In this document: positions 11,901 to 22,582 of the stretch, in pieces
Layout: every line of letters starts with the position of its first letter
Position numbering within the stretch: position 1 is the first letter of the stretch
NCBI GenBank assembly: GCA_022605405.1
Contig: JABYQQ010000004.1
Coordinates: forward strand, 1,674,001 to 1,738,000
Reading direction: 5' to 3'
Origin: Earliella scabrosa
Taxonomy: Eukaryota; Basidiomycota; Agaricomycetes; Polyporales; Polyporaceae
Length of the DNA stretch: 64,000 nt
Program-made: the position numbers and the translations under genes
The notes under the pieces: generated by a model
What the model saw: the letters and a program-made list of their open reading frames with translations, nothing else
What the model was told of the DNA's origin: nothing
Database searches by the model: none

Positions 11901-12945
11901 GAGGTGAGTGAATATGCGGATGATCGATCTCCCCGTCTTCTGCCGATGACACCAATTCGCTCGCCTCGGACGGTGGAATCGAACGCTCATCCACACGGCA
12001 CGAAGAGGAACAACTCCTCGAGGCGTCCGCGAACCATCGACGGCCGGGCCCCTCATCGTAACTTTATGCGTACAGACCCCGCACTGCGCCATGTGCTGCC
12101 TTTGCTCTCAGATCTTTGCCCGCACGCCCAGATCGCGCCCTTGTGCACCCACCCAACAGCTGCCGTTCATGCCCGAGATGCACCTTAGAGTGATTCTAGC
12201 TTTGTGGACAACGCACCGCGGACCTTCGCCGTTCCATGAACGCTCAATAAGACGATCCGCCCCTTGGTATGAGTTCCTTGCGGCTCACTCACGCCCCCAC
12301 TGGTGACGGGGACTTGGCCATCACCTCCCTAGGACGTCTTACGGTCACCCGTTCAAGAGATGGCCGGACAGTCGAACGAAAATGGTGCTTTTCATGCCGG
12401 CAGCTCGCCGTTCATGGTGCGCCAGATCAAAGCGCTGCTCAGGGTGCTCACCCCATTCCGAGCGGGCGATAGACGGCCCTCGATTCCTCAATCATTCAAG
12501 AATCCTATACGTCAGCAACACCGGTTCGTCTGGCGGTGCGTAACATTTACTTCACGGGGACTTGGGCCTTTCTTCTGGACCAGCTCGGAAATCCGAACAT
12601 CACCTCATCAGTCCCCTTTCTGTCCGCGGCAACACGGACTCAAGCACCTCCCAGTTCGAGCCACCCACAGACAATCTCCCAGTAAGGCTGGGGTCTGGGT
12701 TCAAGTTATCGCATTTGAGTTGCAAGCGTCCTTAAATTGGGTCTCTGCCCCAGCGATGCAGCACTCGGAGGGCCAAGCAGATACGCGGACGTACGTTTGG
12801 CCTGGAAGGACCGGAACATCGATGTCAAGCTGTTGTGACTGAGGAATGTAAGTTTAGCTTGTACTAAGTCGTGATGATGGGATAAGTACATACAGTGTGA
12901 CCTTCGCAAAGTAGGCTATGTCACTTTTTTGGTCATCTGAAGATA
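8923..12945. other. Long region without a supported gene
   Basis: About 4 kb. Between 8923 and 11350 I see no coherent coding sequence. From about 11450 to 12840 there are coding-like pieces on the plus strand, for example an open stretch from 11788 (MAPLLLGDPDVKSTVLYG) ending at a plausible GTGAGT donor near 11903, and a terminal stretch YADVRLAWKDRNIDVKLL stopping near 12838. I could not chain them into one frame. They may be a lineage-specific gene with unusual exons or a decayed gene. Confidence 0.35.
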
Positions 12946-13025
12946 TCTCTGTTAGTATATCGGTTAGTACACGCGCCTGTCATGGATGGTCGCGCGAAAG
13001 CGGGGTTCGACTCCCCGACAGAGAG
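12946..13025 (+). tRNA. tRNA-Asp(GTC) with 8-nt intron
   Basis: A full cloverleaf folds: acceptor stem TCTCTGT/ACAGAGA with discriminator G, D stem GTAT/GTAC, anticodon stem CGCGC/GCGCG, four-base variable region, and T arm CGGGG-TTCGACT-CCCCG. The anticodon GTC is at 12979-12981. The anticodon loop is 15 nt rather than 7; removing 12983-12990 (8 nt, directly after position 37, the eukaryotic tRNA intron site) restores a canonical CTGTCAC-like loop. The B box GGTTCGACTCC is intact. The length is 80 nt, 72 after splicing. Asp identity also fits G73. Confidence 0.9.
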
Positions 13026-13031
13026 AATATA

Positions 13032-13035
13032 TTTT
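13032..13035 (+). terminator. Pol III T-run after tRNA-Asp
   Basis: A run of four T residues begins 7 nt after the tRNA 3' end, the usual RNA polymerase III termination signal. It is short but correctly placed. Confidence 0.55.
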
Positions 13036-13238
13036 GTTCCCGTCACTCACCATCAACGTGTGTCGTAGAAAGTGCACACGTGTCATTGTCTATCGCACCG
13101 GTGTCAAACCTAGAGAGGTAAATCGCTAAACCATGCCGCAATACAACATCCGAAATGATCGGCATGCTTCAATGAAAGCTGTAGATGGAAAGTAGTGTCC
13201 CCTAATAAAGACATTGAACACGCGAGCAGGAGACGAAA

Positions 13239-15068
13239 TCAATCGCTCTCATCCTCATCTCCTAGGAAAGCCATGATGCTTTGTCTAGCGGTGGGCTGTG
13301 CAAACAAATCGAGTATGTCAGAAAACTTCATGGGTGCAGAAGAGCAATGAATGCATACACGACGCTTCACTGCGACATCAACGTCGGAATCGAGCAGTGC
13401 ATCTGCATCGGCCTCGGGACCGCTCGACTTCTTTTCCCGTCGACGGCTCGCGGATTCCATCTTCTGTGCGAACTCTTTGACGTCCTCTATCGGTCGGATC
13501 TCTGAGTTGCAGTCGAAATGAGACGAGCAAAAGACGCGGCCCACCGAGCTCCTGCGCGAACTCGCGCTTCTCCCTGATGGCTTTGGCTTGTTCCATACTA
13601 TATCTGCCCTTCATACCCAAGTCACTGAGGATTTGTCGCAGTCGTCGAATTTGATCCGACGGTGTGTCGAGATCCTTGAACTCCTTCGACCAGACTTTGC
13701 GAACGCCGCAACCCACAACGAGAGACTGTTCGCCGAGCGGGAATGAGCAGCAGGGAAGGCGTGGACGAGAGTATGCATCTACCTTGAGTCGTTTTATTGT
13801 TTCCTCGTCTTTCGATAAGGCCTTGGCTGGCTCCTTCCGCTTCCGTCCCTTTGCACCCTTCTCGGCCTATTGGCGGAACGCAGGTCAGCATCATGGAGCC
13901 ATGTAAGGTGGTCATAACAAACCTTAGAAGTACCCTGTAACCGGTACTGGTCAGATTTGAATGAGGCGGCATTTTATCAGAACACACCTCATCCGCCCGT
14001 CTTTGCTTCCGTCTCCGGGGAACTGGCTCGTCAATGAGCACAGACATCTCGGATTCGCTCTTCTGCGGAGCAGTTCGAAGCAATGACGTGAGTATTGAGC
14101 CGCTCAAATGACAACGAGACGTGGTACCGACCGCGTCATCAGGAGCGTCACTCTGCCCGCTCATCTCGGTCCCTTTACGACGGGTTTCGGTCGATGAGAA
14201 TGGTACGTCCGGCCGCTCATCCTCCTCGGGGGGACTTGTGGTCTTCTTACGTTTCGCCGGTGGTTCGACGGACTTTGCGGCGTCTGAGGCCTAACATAGA
14301 GCACGATGACAGGGTTATGACGAAAAGCCGTGTGATCACGAAAGCACGGAAGATGAGATCCGGTGGAGACGATTAGTTGTACCGAGCGCACCTCGGACTC
14401 GCTTTCCACGCGCTGCCGCGCGGGTGCGGAGGGGACCTTGGACCGGGTACTTGGCCTCGCTTCCGGGCCCGTTTCCTGGTCTGAACTATAGACGACAGAC
14501 TGGAATGGCATACATGAACACCGGACGTAGCCACAGAGAGCAAACCCAGGACGCATACAGCGGATCGCGCGGGTTTCTTGGTCTTCTTCGTGGATCGGGA
14601 CGCAGCTGAGCTGCCCGACGGTTTGGTGGTTGATGCCCGAGGCTTCTTGGACTTTGTCGCCTTCTCCGTCGCCGTCGAGGTGGTTTTGCGCTTCTTAGCG
14701 GGTCCGGGCACTGCTTCCCCCTCTTCTTTCTCGCTTGCCGGGCTCACCTGTTCCTGCAGCACGTTCAGCAGACGCATTTATGACGCAGGGATGCGTCGCG
14801 TACGATGTAAGTCTTCGCGACGTTGTGCACCACCGTCTTGTACTCTGGGGTGCTGAGCACGCCAGAGTCCAGGCCCAAGCTCTTCTCGACCTCCGCTCTA
14901 AACGTCTTGTACGTGAACTCCCTGCAGGAACATCAGCCGTGCGGCCTCGTGTGACCAGTAATGAATGATCCACGGCGCGGCGTAAACATACTCCAGTCTA
15001 TCTTCCTCCACGACCTCAGCGATCAGCTTGAGCGCGGTCTTGCGCAGCTGGTGCATATCCACCTCCAT
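13239..15068 (-). CDS. HIRIP3/CHZ-type histone chaperone
   Basis: A nuclear H2A-H2B chaperone of the HIRIP3/Chz1 kind is the best match. Exons: 15068-14992, 14921-14804, 14753-14559, 14499-14392, 14290-13988, a 12-nt exon 13934-13923, 13866-13783, 13725-13545 and 13486-13239, about 441 residues. The N-terminal 65 residues form a helical DEK-C-like segment (LEEFTYKTFRAEVEKSLGL). The middle is Lys/Ser/Pro-rich and acidic with basic runs (KKTKKP, PAKRKK). Near the C-terminus is the family core: CGVRKVWSKEFKDLD, then RRLRQILSDLGMKGRYS, then KAIREKREFAQELEDV. The end is acidic (AFLGDEDESD). In-frame introns might also be removed from 14290-13988 (69 nt, GTCGGT donor) and from the last exon (GTGAAG donor); both keep frame either way. 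Confidence 0.8.
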
Positions 15069-15628
15069 CTCGCGTCAAGATATGAGCGGAGTTGCTGTAA
15101 GTGCCGCAGTGGCAGGAGATGAGTAGCGTGAGGTAAGTGGTCGAAGTCAAGACGCGTCTCAGGCGCGCGACGCGTCCGATGTCGCGTTTGCACATATTTG
15201 TCCTTAGCGCTCATACACCGCGGCGCCAACCACACCGACAGCCATTCCCAATATGGCCTACTAGGATCCCAGAAGCCCATTGCAAATGAACTGCACGACA
15301 TACGGCTTCGCGGAGGCAACGATAGTGTTATATTGCTACAGATGAGGTAGTTCGGACATAGATTACAGAGACAAGTGGGTATGTGTACAGTATATGATAC
15401 ATAAGTGTGCAGATGATAGACCAAGGATCCTCGACATCATGTGCGAAAACCAACAGCAGAAAGCACAGCGGAAAGAATAGCAGAGGAGAAAGTTGCAGAA
15501 CACGTAATATGTCGTGGCGTTAGAGTTGCAGGGACTGGGTCCCTAGCGCGGAGGCAATAGCCAGATTCCACTCCGCGCAGGGTCCGGTCCGCACACGACC
15601 TCTACTTAGCTCAGGGAAGCTCCAAGCC
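15069..15628. other. Intergenic, nothing seen
   Basis: This is the promoter side of the HIRIP3-like gene and the 3' flank of the intronless gene. The minus-strand open frame 15023-15424 overlaps the first HIRIP3 exon and has no motif. Confidence 0.4.
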
Positions 15629-17260
15629 TCACATCTTGCCACCCATGGCACGAAGGAGACTGCGCATGCCGAGCTTTCCCCCGGACTTTTTAGAAGCAAG
15701 AGTACTTGACTCGCCTGGGGCACGAGGGGAAATAGGCAGCGAGGGCGGAAGCGCGGTCCGCCGCGCAGGCGCAGGCGCGAACGAAGAAGCCATGAAGTCG
15801 TCCCGGACCCGCTCAGTGTCCAACGGGTTCGTGGGGCACTTGAAGGCCGGGCTCGGCGGGGTCAGCGTGAGAGGCGCAGGACGCTTGCGCGGCTTCGACA
15901 CAACCTTGGTCGACGCCGAAGCAGGTGAAGGGGCAACAACGCCCTCGGGCACGGGGAACGCGTCAAGCAGGAACTCGGGCTTGCGGAGGTGCTTCGCGGT
16001 GCGGCGCGTGCGTGCAGGAATTGCGAGGACGGACATACCCGGGCGACGCACGCAGGCGGGCGCGAGTGCGCTGCCGAACGCGGCGAGGTCGTCACGCTCG
16101 TCTTCGGCGCGCATCGCGTAGCGCGGGTCGAGGTCCGAGTCCTGGCTGGAAACGCTGCCCCGGCGCACCTCGTCGTTCTCCGACGGGACGAGCGACGACT
16201 TGCGCGTCTTGGTGGGCGAGCCGAAGCGCACCCAGCTCTCCTCGCTCCCGCACCACTCCTCGTCGCCGCCGAGCAGGTGGGCGTACTCCCACTCTTCGTC
16301 CTGGTCTCGCCACACCCCGCCCATACCGTCGCGCCAGACGTCAGCGACGCCGACAAGGCGACCGTCGCGAGTGAGCTCAGAAGCGCCGCCAGCCTTGGCT
16401 TGCGCCTCGGCGAATCTCCGGATGTGGTCCTCGATCGAGCCGCCGTCGGCGAGCTGGGCGAGGGCGAGCTCGGTCGCGAGCGGAGGGGGGCGAAACTTTG
16501 CGTACTTGGACTTCTTCGACGCGCTCACCGCTGCGCTTGCCTGCGCACGCGACGCCTTCGCGTGGATGGGGGACTTCATGGCGGGGGAGGGCGGGCCGCG
16601 CATCGCTACGGACTTGGAGCGGGTGCGCTTGCCAGTCTTGAGCGCGGAGAGCGAGCGGAAGTGCTTCAGGCCCTTCGCAGGCTTCACGGGGCTGGACGGC
16701 GAGTGTGGGGCAGCGCGCTGGAAGTGGGGCGGGGGGCGAACCTTGCCGTTGCTCGTGTACAGAGGGACGGTCGCAGAGAGCGGGGTGTCAGGGAAATGAA
16801 CGAAGACCGAGGTGTAGCCCACCGAGGTGAGGTCCGGCTTGAAGTCCTTGACGAGCGGGGTGATCACCTGCCTGGAGGCGGTGGTGGGCGTGTCGTGGAA
16901 GCTCAGGAACGAGGCCGAGTGCGGGGTGCCTGCGCTGGCGGAGGCGCGCCTGGAGACGATGGACGCGGAACCGTGAGACGAACGACGAGTGCTCGAGATG
17001 GAGGAGCGACGGCGGGGCGAGTACGGCGCAGGAGATCCGGGGTGGACTGCGGCCACCCAAGCTGCGATAGCCGAGGTCGTGGCCGAGCGACGCCTAGGGT
17101 GCGACGGCGAGCACGGTGGCCGGACGGGGGGAGAAGGAAGCGGCTGCGTGGGGCGTTTCTTCTGAGGCGGGGGGTATGCGAGGAATGGATAGGCTGGGGC
17201 TGGCTGAGCTTGAGCGGGCGCAGTGGTGTCGATTTGAATGTTCGTGGCAGCAGCAGACAT
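15629..17260 (-). CDS. Uncharacterized intronless, largely disordered protein
   Basis: This is a single uninterrupted frame of 543 residues, unusual among its intron-rich neighbours. The composition is Pro/Ser/Ala/Arg-rich, with SRRRSS-type basic-serine patches around residues 75-105 that would suit SR or basophilic kinases. An ordered-looking segment follows near residues 135-185 (TPLVKDFKPDLTSVGYTSVF, then FPDTPLSATVPLYT). A second one near 260-345 contains ATELALAQLADGGSIEDHIRR and a Trp-rich stretch (GGVWRDQDEEWEYAHLLGG). The C-terminus is basic (KKSGGKLGMRSLLRAMGGKM). It has no signal peptide or membrane segment. A 428-residue open frame on the opposite strand (15989-17275) is a GC-rich shadow. 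I do not recognise the function. Confidence 0.8.
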   Translation of the reverse strand: MSAAATNIQIDTTAPAQAQPAPAYPFLAYPPPQKKRPTQPLPSPPVRPPCSPSHPRRRSATTSAIAAWVAAVHPGSPAPYSPRRRSSISSTRRSSHGSASIVSRRASASAGTPHSASFLSFHDTPTTASRQVITPLVKDFKPDLTSVGYTSVFVHFPDTPLSATVPLYTSNGKVRPPPHFQRAAPHSPSSPVKPAKGLKHFRSLSALKTGKRTRSKSVAMRGPPSPAMKSPIHAKASRAQASAAVSASKKSKYAKFRPPPLATELALAQLADGGSIEDHIRRFAEAQAKAGGASELTRDGRLVGVADVWRDGMGGVWRDQDEEWEYAHLLGGDEEWCGSEESWVRFGSPTKTRKSSLVPSENDEVRRGSVSSQDSDLDPRYAMRAEDERDDLAAFGSALAPACVRRPGMSVLAIPARTRRTAKHLRKPEFLLDAFPVPEGVVAPSPASASTKVVSKPRKRPAPLTLTPPSPAFKCPTNPLDTERVRDDFMASSFAPAPARRTALPPSLPISPRAPGESSTLASKKSGGKLGMRSLLRAMGGKM

Positions 17261-18451
17261 GAGAGAGACGTGTGAGGGAATAAGGCGTAACTTGGAAGGA
17301 CGTCTGCGCGGTCCCGACGAACGTTAGCGGTGTCTCGCACAGGCATTCGGGCTACTCACAAAAATGAAGAGAGAGCACGAGTGATCTAGGAAAAGTAATG
17401 GAGATGCAGATATGTGCGCGAGCTTGAAGACGAAGTCGGGTTGCTGGATATGGCTACAGAGGACAGACGGGTCCTGGTAAACAAGGCAGAGAGGAGAGTA
17501 GAGCAATGGGAGAGCACAGACTAGCTGATGATGCTGTCTGGCTAGGCTGTAGGAGTAGTCCTTATGAGCGAAGGATGGACAAAAGTCCGTCGACCCGAGG
17601 CCGGCGAGGGACAATTGGCGTCGCATAGGCACACCAACATCGTCTATAAACACGCCGAGCGCCTAACCGCCCGCTTTCCAAACCTCGGCCACACGCGCCG
17701 CCACGCGGGCCCCGGACACCCATGCTAGCGCTTGCCTCCCCAGCTATTGTTGGATCCCCGCCGCACTGCACAGGGAGTGTCTCTGGGTCGTGCTTCAATA
17801 CAACGCCTGCCTTTCTGAGAACAACGTCCACCGCCAGTCCTCCTCCACGCCTGTCTGCAAAAACAATAAGGCTCACACTGCGTGTACCACCCATGACCTG
17901 CCTTCCATAGGCTTCACCTTCTCTATCACGCAAACTGCACGCCCTGAGCGCGCGAGTCAATGTTGCGCGCGTCCCACATCATTGTTCCACGCCGGCGGCG
18001 ACCTTGATCATCGTCACCGACTACCTCGATATACCGATGGCTAACTGGAAAGCCGGACGGATACACGATAGCGTGCATACTTCAACAGATATAGAGACAA
18101 GGTGTCGTGTGCTTCGATGAACACTCCGACACGGTGCCCCTGCCGTAGAAAGGGATACGTACAGCCTCCAGGTTCCGTCACGGACGAAACTTCCATGACT
18201 TCCTCGAGCCCGTCTCAACTGCCTCCTACAGTCAATGATCGTGGGACGCACATCCTTGTCAAAAGAACACGAGCACGGACTTCTCGCGTCTTCACAATCC
18301 CCGCCGTTGCTGAGTACATTGACCGCTTGTTGTCCATGGCCCAATAAGTTACGCAATCGCCTCGAGCGACGCGACCGGCGTAGAGGTATACATAATAAGT
18401 AGTGTCGTGACGCTGTCGCGAACGGGTATGCGGTTCGCGCCCAGGCCGAAC
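17261..18451. other. Intergenic, nothing supported
   Basis: This region lies upstream of the intronless gene (5' flank) and downstream of the RanBP1-domain gene. The open frames seen (17722-17910 +, 18102-18347 +) have no motifs and no matching splice sites. Confidence 0.4.
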
Positions 18452-20364
18452 TCATGCATGGACCTGCTGCTCCTGCAGCCGCGCGCTGTCGACCACCGCC
18501 CTCGCGAATTCTGCGAACTCCGTCCTCGACGCCTTGCCTCTCTACGTAAGGTGACGTGTCAGCGAACAGGTACAAGTGGCACGGGTAAACGAAACGCACC
18601 CTCAGGGCGTAGATGACGACCTGCTCCCCCTGCGTCTCCTCCACCGGCTCCTTCAGCGTGACTCGTAGCGCGCCCTGCGCCTCGTCGAACGCGCACCGCA
18701 CAGTGGGCCGCAGCCGCACGCTCATCGTCACCTTCCACACTGGTTCGCGCCGGAACACTGCAGTCGTTGGTCAGCGGACGAGCTCCGAACGCTGCACAAC
18801 AGGCGAGCGGGGGCAGACGCACATATCCGCTCGGCGCCCGTCGCCTTGTGCTTGAGAAGCTTGACGTTCCCAAGGATTCCTTCACAGAAGTCGCGGTCTC
18901 CGCGCTTGACGAACACCTTTGCACCCTTGAGCTCTGCTGTCGCCTCCTCATCCTCCTCCCCCGTCACGGTAGCGACTGGCCGCGCAGAGATTCGTTCAAC
19001 ACCTCGCTCAGGTCGTGCGCGAGGAGTACGCGGACGCACCTTTCTGCGTGCATGAACTCGGGGTGGGCGCAGCGAGCGGATTCGCGGTACCGTCTGCACC
19101 CGATGCAAGAGCAGGCGTCTCGCTGAGAATGCTAACGCCACCGATCTCAGCGGTGATCCCAATACTTGTGCTTGTCGACCATATGGGCGTCTTTGGCGCG
19201 GCTGCGAACAGGGAGGAGTTCGCGAATGCGGAAGGTTTGTTGGAAAAGGCTTGAAACGCGGAGGAAGGCTTCGCCTGACACAACGATTGATTGGTTAGTA
19301 CAACACAGCGATAGAAGGGTTATGTGGGGAGGGCGACTAACCGCCACGATCGTGTTCGTGTTATGCCATGCAGGTATCTTGGGGATGGACGCGGACGGCG
19401 GGGCGGCCTCTGGGATGGGGGAGCTGGCCGCTAAAGATGGCATCGGGAGCGCAAGCTCAGTTGCAGCTTGTAACTGAGACTTGACCGCATCATCGCATCC
19501 TGCGGGAGCGGCTGGTTCCTCCACCTTCGGGTTATGAGAGCTGGGCTCTGAAGAAGTCACAGCCTCTTGCTTCTGCTCTCCTTGCGGCGGGCAATCATCG
19601 GGAGTGGGTTCTGCAGGCGTGGTCTCCTCGGCATTCACGCACTGTTCGCTCTCCTGAACGTCCGGAGCTTCCGGCGGTGGCGTCCTGCGCCGCTTGGAGG
19701 CAGGTGTGTCGGAAACCTTCAGAATGAGAAGCGTTCAGTAAAGTCATATTACGCACATCGCGACCTGCCTGCACTTACTGCGAGTTCCGGCGTGGGGGAG
19801 CGTTTGCGCTTGAGCGACCCGTCCTCGACGACCTCGTCTGGAAGCTGCACACACAACAGGCGGGATTAACACAGAGCGCTCCGGGATCCGCGCGGGGCAG
19901 CAGCAAGCATTGCTCTCGTGACGGCGACGGCGTCGGGCGCAATTGCTGGACGCGGCGCGGGCAAAGAGGTCGAGAGAGGCTCACGCTTTCGTTGTCCGCG
20001 TGCCCGGGGACCGGAGCGGGGGTGCCGCAGATAGAGGTAGGGGGCTCCGTTCCATCGACGTCGACGTCGATGTCGCACTCGCTGTCTTCGGTCGGGGCGA
20101 GGCTCGAGGACCGCCCGCTCGCGGTGCTGTTCCTGCGGTGAAATCTGAGGAATCCGAGTCGGCTCTGCTTGCCGTCGGTCCGTCTGCAGGCGAAGTCGCA
20201 TGGAGGGTGTCAGATTTTCGGGGGTTGGGCTGCCTTCACGAACGGTTGAACACTGACGCGTTGCTCTGGGCGCGATTGCGCCGGCGCGAGACGTTGTAGC
20301 CTACCGCGGCAGAGAACGTCGCGAGAGCGCAAGCGACGATATTGAGGTCGTTCAGCGGAAACAT
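18452..20364 (-). CDS. RanBP1-domain protein (Yrb2/Hba1/RanBP3-like)
   Basis: It is likely a nuclear Ran-GTP-binding cofactor of exportin-dependent transport. The well-supported exons are a segment ending at 19985, then 19844-19779, 19716-19342, 19274-19040, 19002-18823, 18757-18600 and 18541-18452. Order of parts: a short hydrophobic N-terminus (MFPLNDLNIVACALATFSAA, start 20364, linkage uncertain), an acidic/serine segment (ECDIDVDVDG), a basic KRKRSPTPE patch, a Phe-containing linker (KPSSAFQAFSNKPSAF), then the Ran-binding domain: GEEDEEATAELKGAKVFVK, GNVKLLKHKATGAERI, LFRREPVWKVTMSVRLRP and a final helix ending LQEQQVHA. The domain at the C-terminus plus a basic, Phe-containing N-terminal half is the Yrb2/RanBP3 layout rather than cytosolic RanBP1. 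Exons between 20364 and about 20190 are not resolved. Confidence 0.82.
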
Positions 20365-20966
20365 GGTGAGAACACCGGACTTGGCCTGCGTTGCGAGTGA
20401 TCAGCTGTGTAGTGCGGTCGGTCGTGTTCTGTTCAGCGAGGAGTGCAGAGGGCGAGGTCGATCTGTGCCGGTGGTAGTAGATACAGAGAGGAGAAACATG
20501 CCAAATGGGCCTGGAATCGCTTATAACCTGGGGTATGGGGGACCTCGCGCACGACATGAGGCAAGCTGTTAGCAGCACACGTGTGGCATCCCAGTGATGC
20601 CCATCGCCATTTCGCCGAGATAACGAGCGGGAGAGCGCGAGCAGCGCGCGACTGGCTGACAGCGACGAGGAACAGAGCGGTCGAGAGACGGGCGCAGACG
20701 AAGCACGTATATATTCCCGAGTGTAGACTTGTGCGAAGTTTCCCGGTGCGAGAAGGACGAGGTGGGAGAGGACAGGCCTTGCGTCCGGATACGGTGCGTG
20801 CCACGTGGGAAGAAATGAGGTAATGCTGCCATAGGTGGACGTGGCAGGCTCGTCCCAGCAGCCGTCGGGGGCGGGCCACGTACACGGGCGTGAGGAGGGC
20901 GTCGCAGGTTGGCAGACGTCCGCATACATCCACTGCCCCACGGCCGCTCTCGACATGCGAAACTCG
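20365..20966. other. Promoter side of the RanBP1-domain gene
   Basis: Divergent intergenic region, about 600 nt from the RanBP1-domain ATG to the transposon target duplication. A TATATA stretch near 20707 is the only promoter-like motif noticed. Minus-strand frames reach through it, but they cross into the transposon arm and carry no motif. Confidence 0.4.
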
Positions 20967-20975
20967 CAGGCAGCG
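20967..20975 (+). repeat. 9-bp target-site duplication, left copy
   Basis: CAGGCAGCG directly abuts the left terminal inverted repeat and recurs as 22583-22591 directly abutting the right one. A 9-bp duplication is characteristic of Mutator-like transposases. Confidence 0.8.
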
Positions 20976-21302
20976 CAGGCTCCTACCCATCCGCCGCTCG
21001 AGTTGAGGGCAATGTCCAGCGGGAGGGGGTACGAGTTGGATCGAGAGTAGCGTAGATCAGACTGTACCCGAACAAACGCCGGACAATGTTGGATCACGTG
21101 TATAGTTAAGTTGGGCCCTCAACTCTGAGCGACGGCTGGCACCAAACACAAGTAAATACACGGAGCCCGGAGAGCAGACGCCCCTGTCGCCTCCATTTGG
21201 AAGGCCATCAACCGTGAGCGCTTCCGTATATTCGACCCCGCCTCAGTATTACATAAGATCCCAATACTTACTCCTCAGCCTGCTTGTACCGTTCGACACA
21301 CT
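20976..21302 (+). repeat. Left terminal inverted repeat
   Basis: This is the reverse complement of 22256-22582. Near-identical from 21090 to 21278, including AGTTAAGTTGGGCCCTCAAC and TACTTACTCCTCAG; then a weaker stretch (TTGTACCGTTCGACA against TTGTACCATTCGACA) up to about 21302. Confidence 0.85.
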
Positions 21303-22255
21303 GATAAGTCGGTAGCGCCGGCAAGCGGCATCGCCCACTACCGACTCGTTCACGATGGAATGTCGATAATCGGGGTAGGAGTACTTTGCTAGCTGTAAGT
21401 ACCATGTCCTATGGGTCAGAAACATCAACTATAGGGCGCGCATCAGTCGGACTAAAGTCCTCCTTCACCGCGCCCAGTTTTTTGGGAAGAGGGAGGACTG
21501 GGAGGTGAGTCGAGAGTCGAGACCGTAAGAGACCATCACGTGAATTTGCACGTGATCTTGTAACGTTTTGCGGAGTCGATCACTCATAGAGACCCACTAC
21601 CTCAGTCGGTAGCGGGGATTAGTGAGTAGATTCCGTCCAACATCATACAGAATACAAATCGTATTCATGAGATGCCAGTATGGGTGCACATATTGGATTT
21701 TGGTCTTGTGCGAGCGAGCGCTAGCTCGCCGGCATCTTCCGAGCCTTGTTATATCGCGGCGTAGTACCCTTTCGGACTTCATCCGTTTGCCTCTGTACCA
21801 CCACGATACCGTACAGGACAACCGGAATTCTACTCTTCGCTTGCTCTGACGACCCGCGTTTCGATTGCTCCAACAGCACAGCCGTTGAGGTAATTACTCA
21901 CAAGCAGGCGACCGTGACCCCCGGCCCACAGGCTGCTGCAATTCCGAGTCTTTCGCCGCTGAGCCTGTATTCAAGTCTGTTCAGATACAGCAGCTAGCTA
22001 CTAGTTTTGAGTTGATCACACAGATGTATTGTAGACAAGTTTTAACAAACTAGAGGCTGGAGCCTGCACAAAAGGCGCAGGGAACTTCAATGAGTTGACG
22101 CAGTTAGCTGCTCAGTGCTCACTATGAGTATTTCTGGAATATCCTGTCCCAAGCCAAATACAATGGGGCTGTCATGCATATGCACTCCGAGCCTTGCTGA
22201 GAATATTGTCGGAGGATCTTTCGAATGTTGGACGGGAACATCGAACTAGCAGTAA

Positions 22256-22582
22256 GTACTAGTTGTCGAATGGTACAAACCTGAGGAGTAAGTATTGGGA
22301 TCTTATGTAATACTGAGGCGGGGTCGAATATACGGAAGCGCTCACGGTTGATGGCCTTCCAAATGGAGGCGACAAGGGCGTCTGCTCTCCGGGCTCCGTG
22401 TATTTACTTGTGTTTGGTGCCAGCCGTCGCTCAGAGTTGAGGGCCCAACTTAACTATACACGTGATCCAGCATTGTCCGGCGTCTATGATATGATAGGTT
22501 GTGTGCGCTACTTCCGAATCAACTTGAACTCCCTCCCGCTAGATATTGCCCTCAACTCGAGCGGCGGATGGGTAGGAGCCTG
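22256..22582 (-). repeat. Right terminal inverted repeat
   Basis: Partner of 20976-21302. It ends GGGTAGGAGCCTG, immediately followed by the second copy of the 9-bp duplication (22583-22591). It carries an open coding-like stretch (LPLDIALNSSGGWVGAC) mirrored in the left arm, a by-product of the repeat. Confidence 0.85.

Larger units (their letters stand above)
20976..22582. mobile_element. Non-autonomous Mutator-like (MULE-type) DNA transposon
   Basis: The element spans 1,607 bp and is bounded by long inverted arms (left about 20976-21302, right about 22256-22582). The outermost 38 bp or so are identical (both ends read CAGGCTCCTACCCATCC inward). The arms stay closely similar for about 300 bp, except for an altered patch around 21030-21080/22480-22530. 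A perfect 9-bp direct duplication flanks the element. Long TIRs plus a 9-bp duplication are diagnostic of the Mutator superfamily. The interior of about 950 bp has no open frame resembling a transposase, so mobility would need a helper in trans. It sits between two divergently transcribed genes; the right end is 244 nt upstream of the PDI start codon and so may contribute to its promoter. Confidence 0.85.

Noticed and set aside
15989..17275. 428-codon open frame on the plus strand
   Set aside because: It lies opposite a longer minus-strand gene with credible composition; its Arg/Gly/Ala-rich translation is typical of a GC-rich shadow.
18021..18451. Extension of the RanBP1-domain gene in the long minus-strand frame
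   Set aside because: The frame passes through an intron; the true last exon (18541-18452) stops at VHA.
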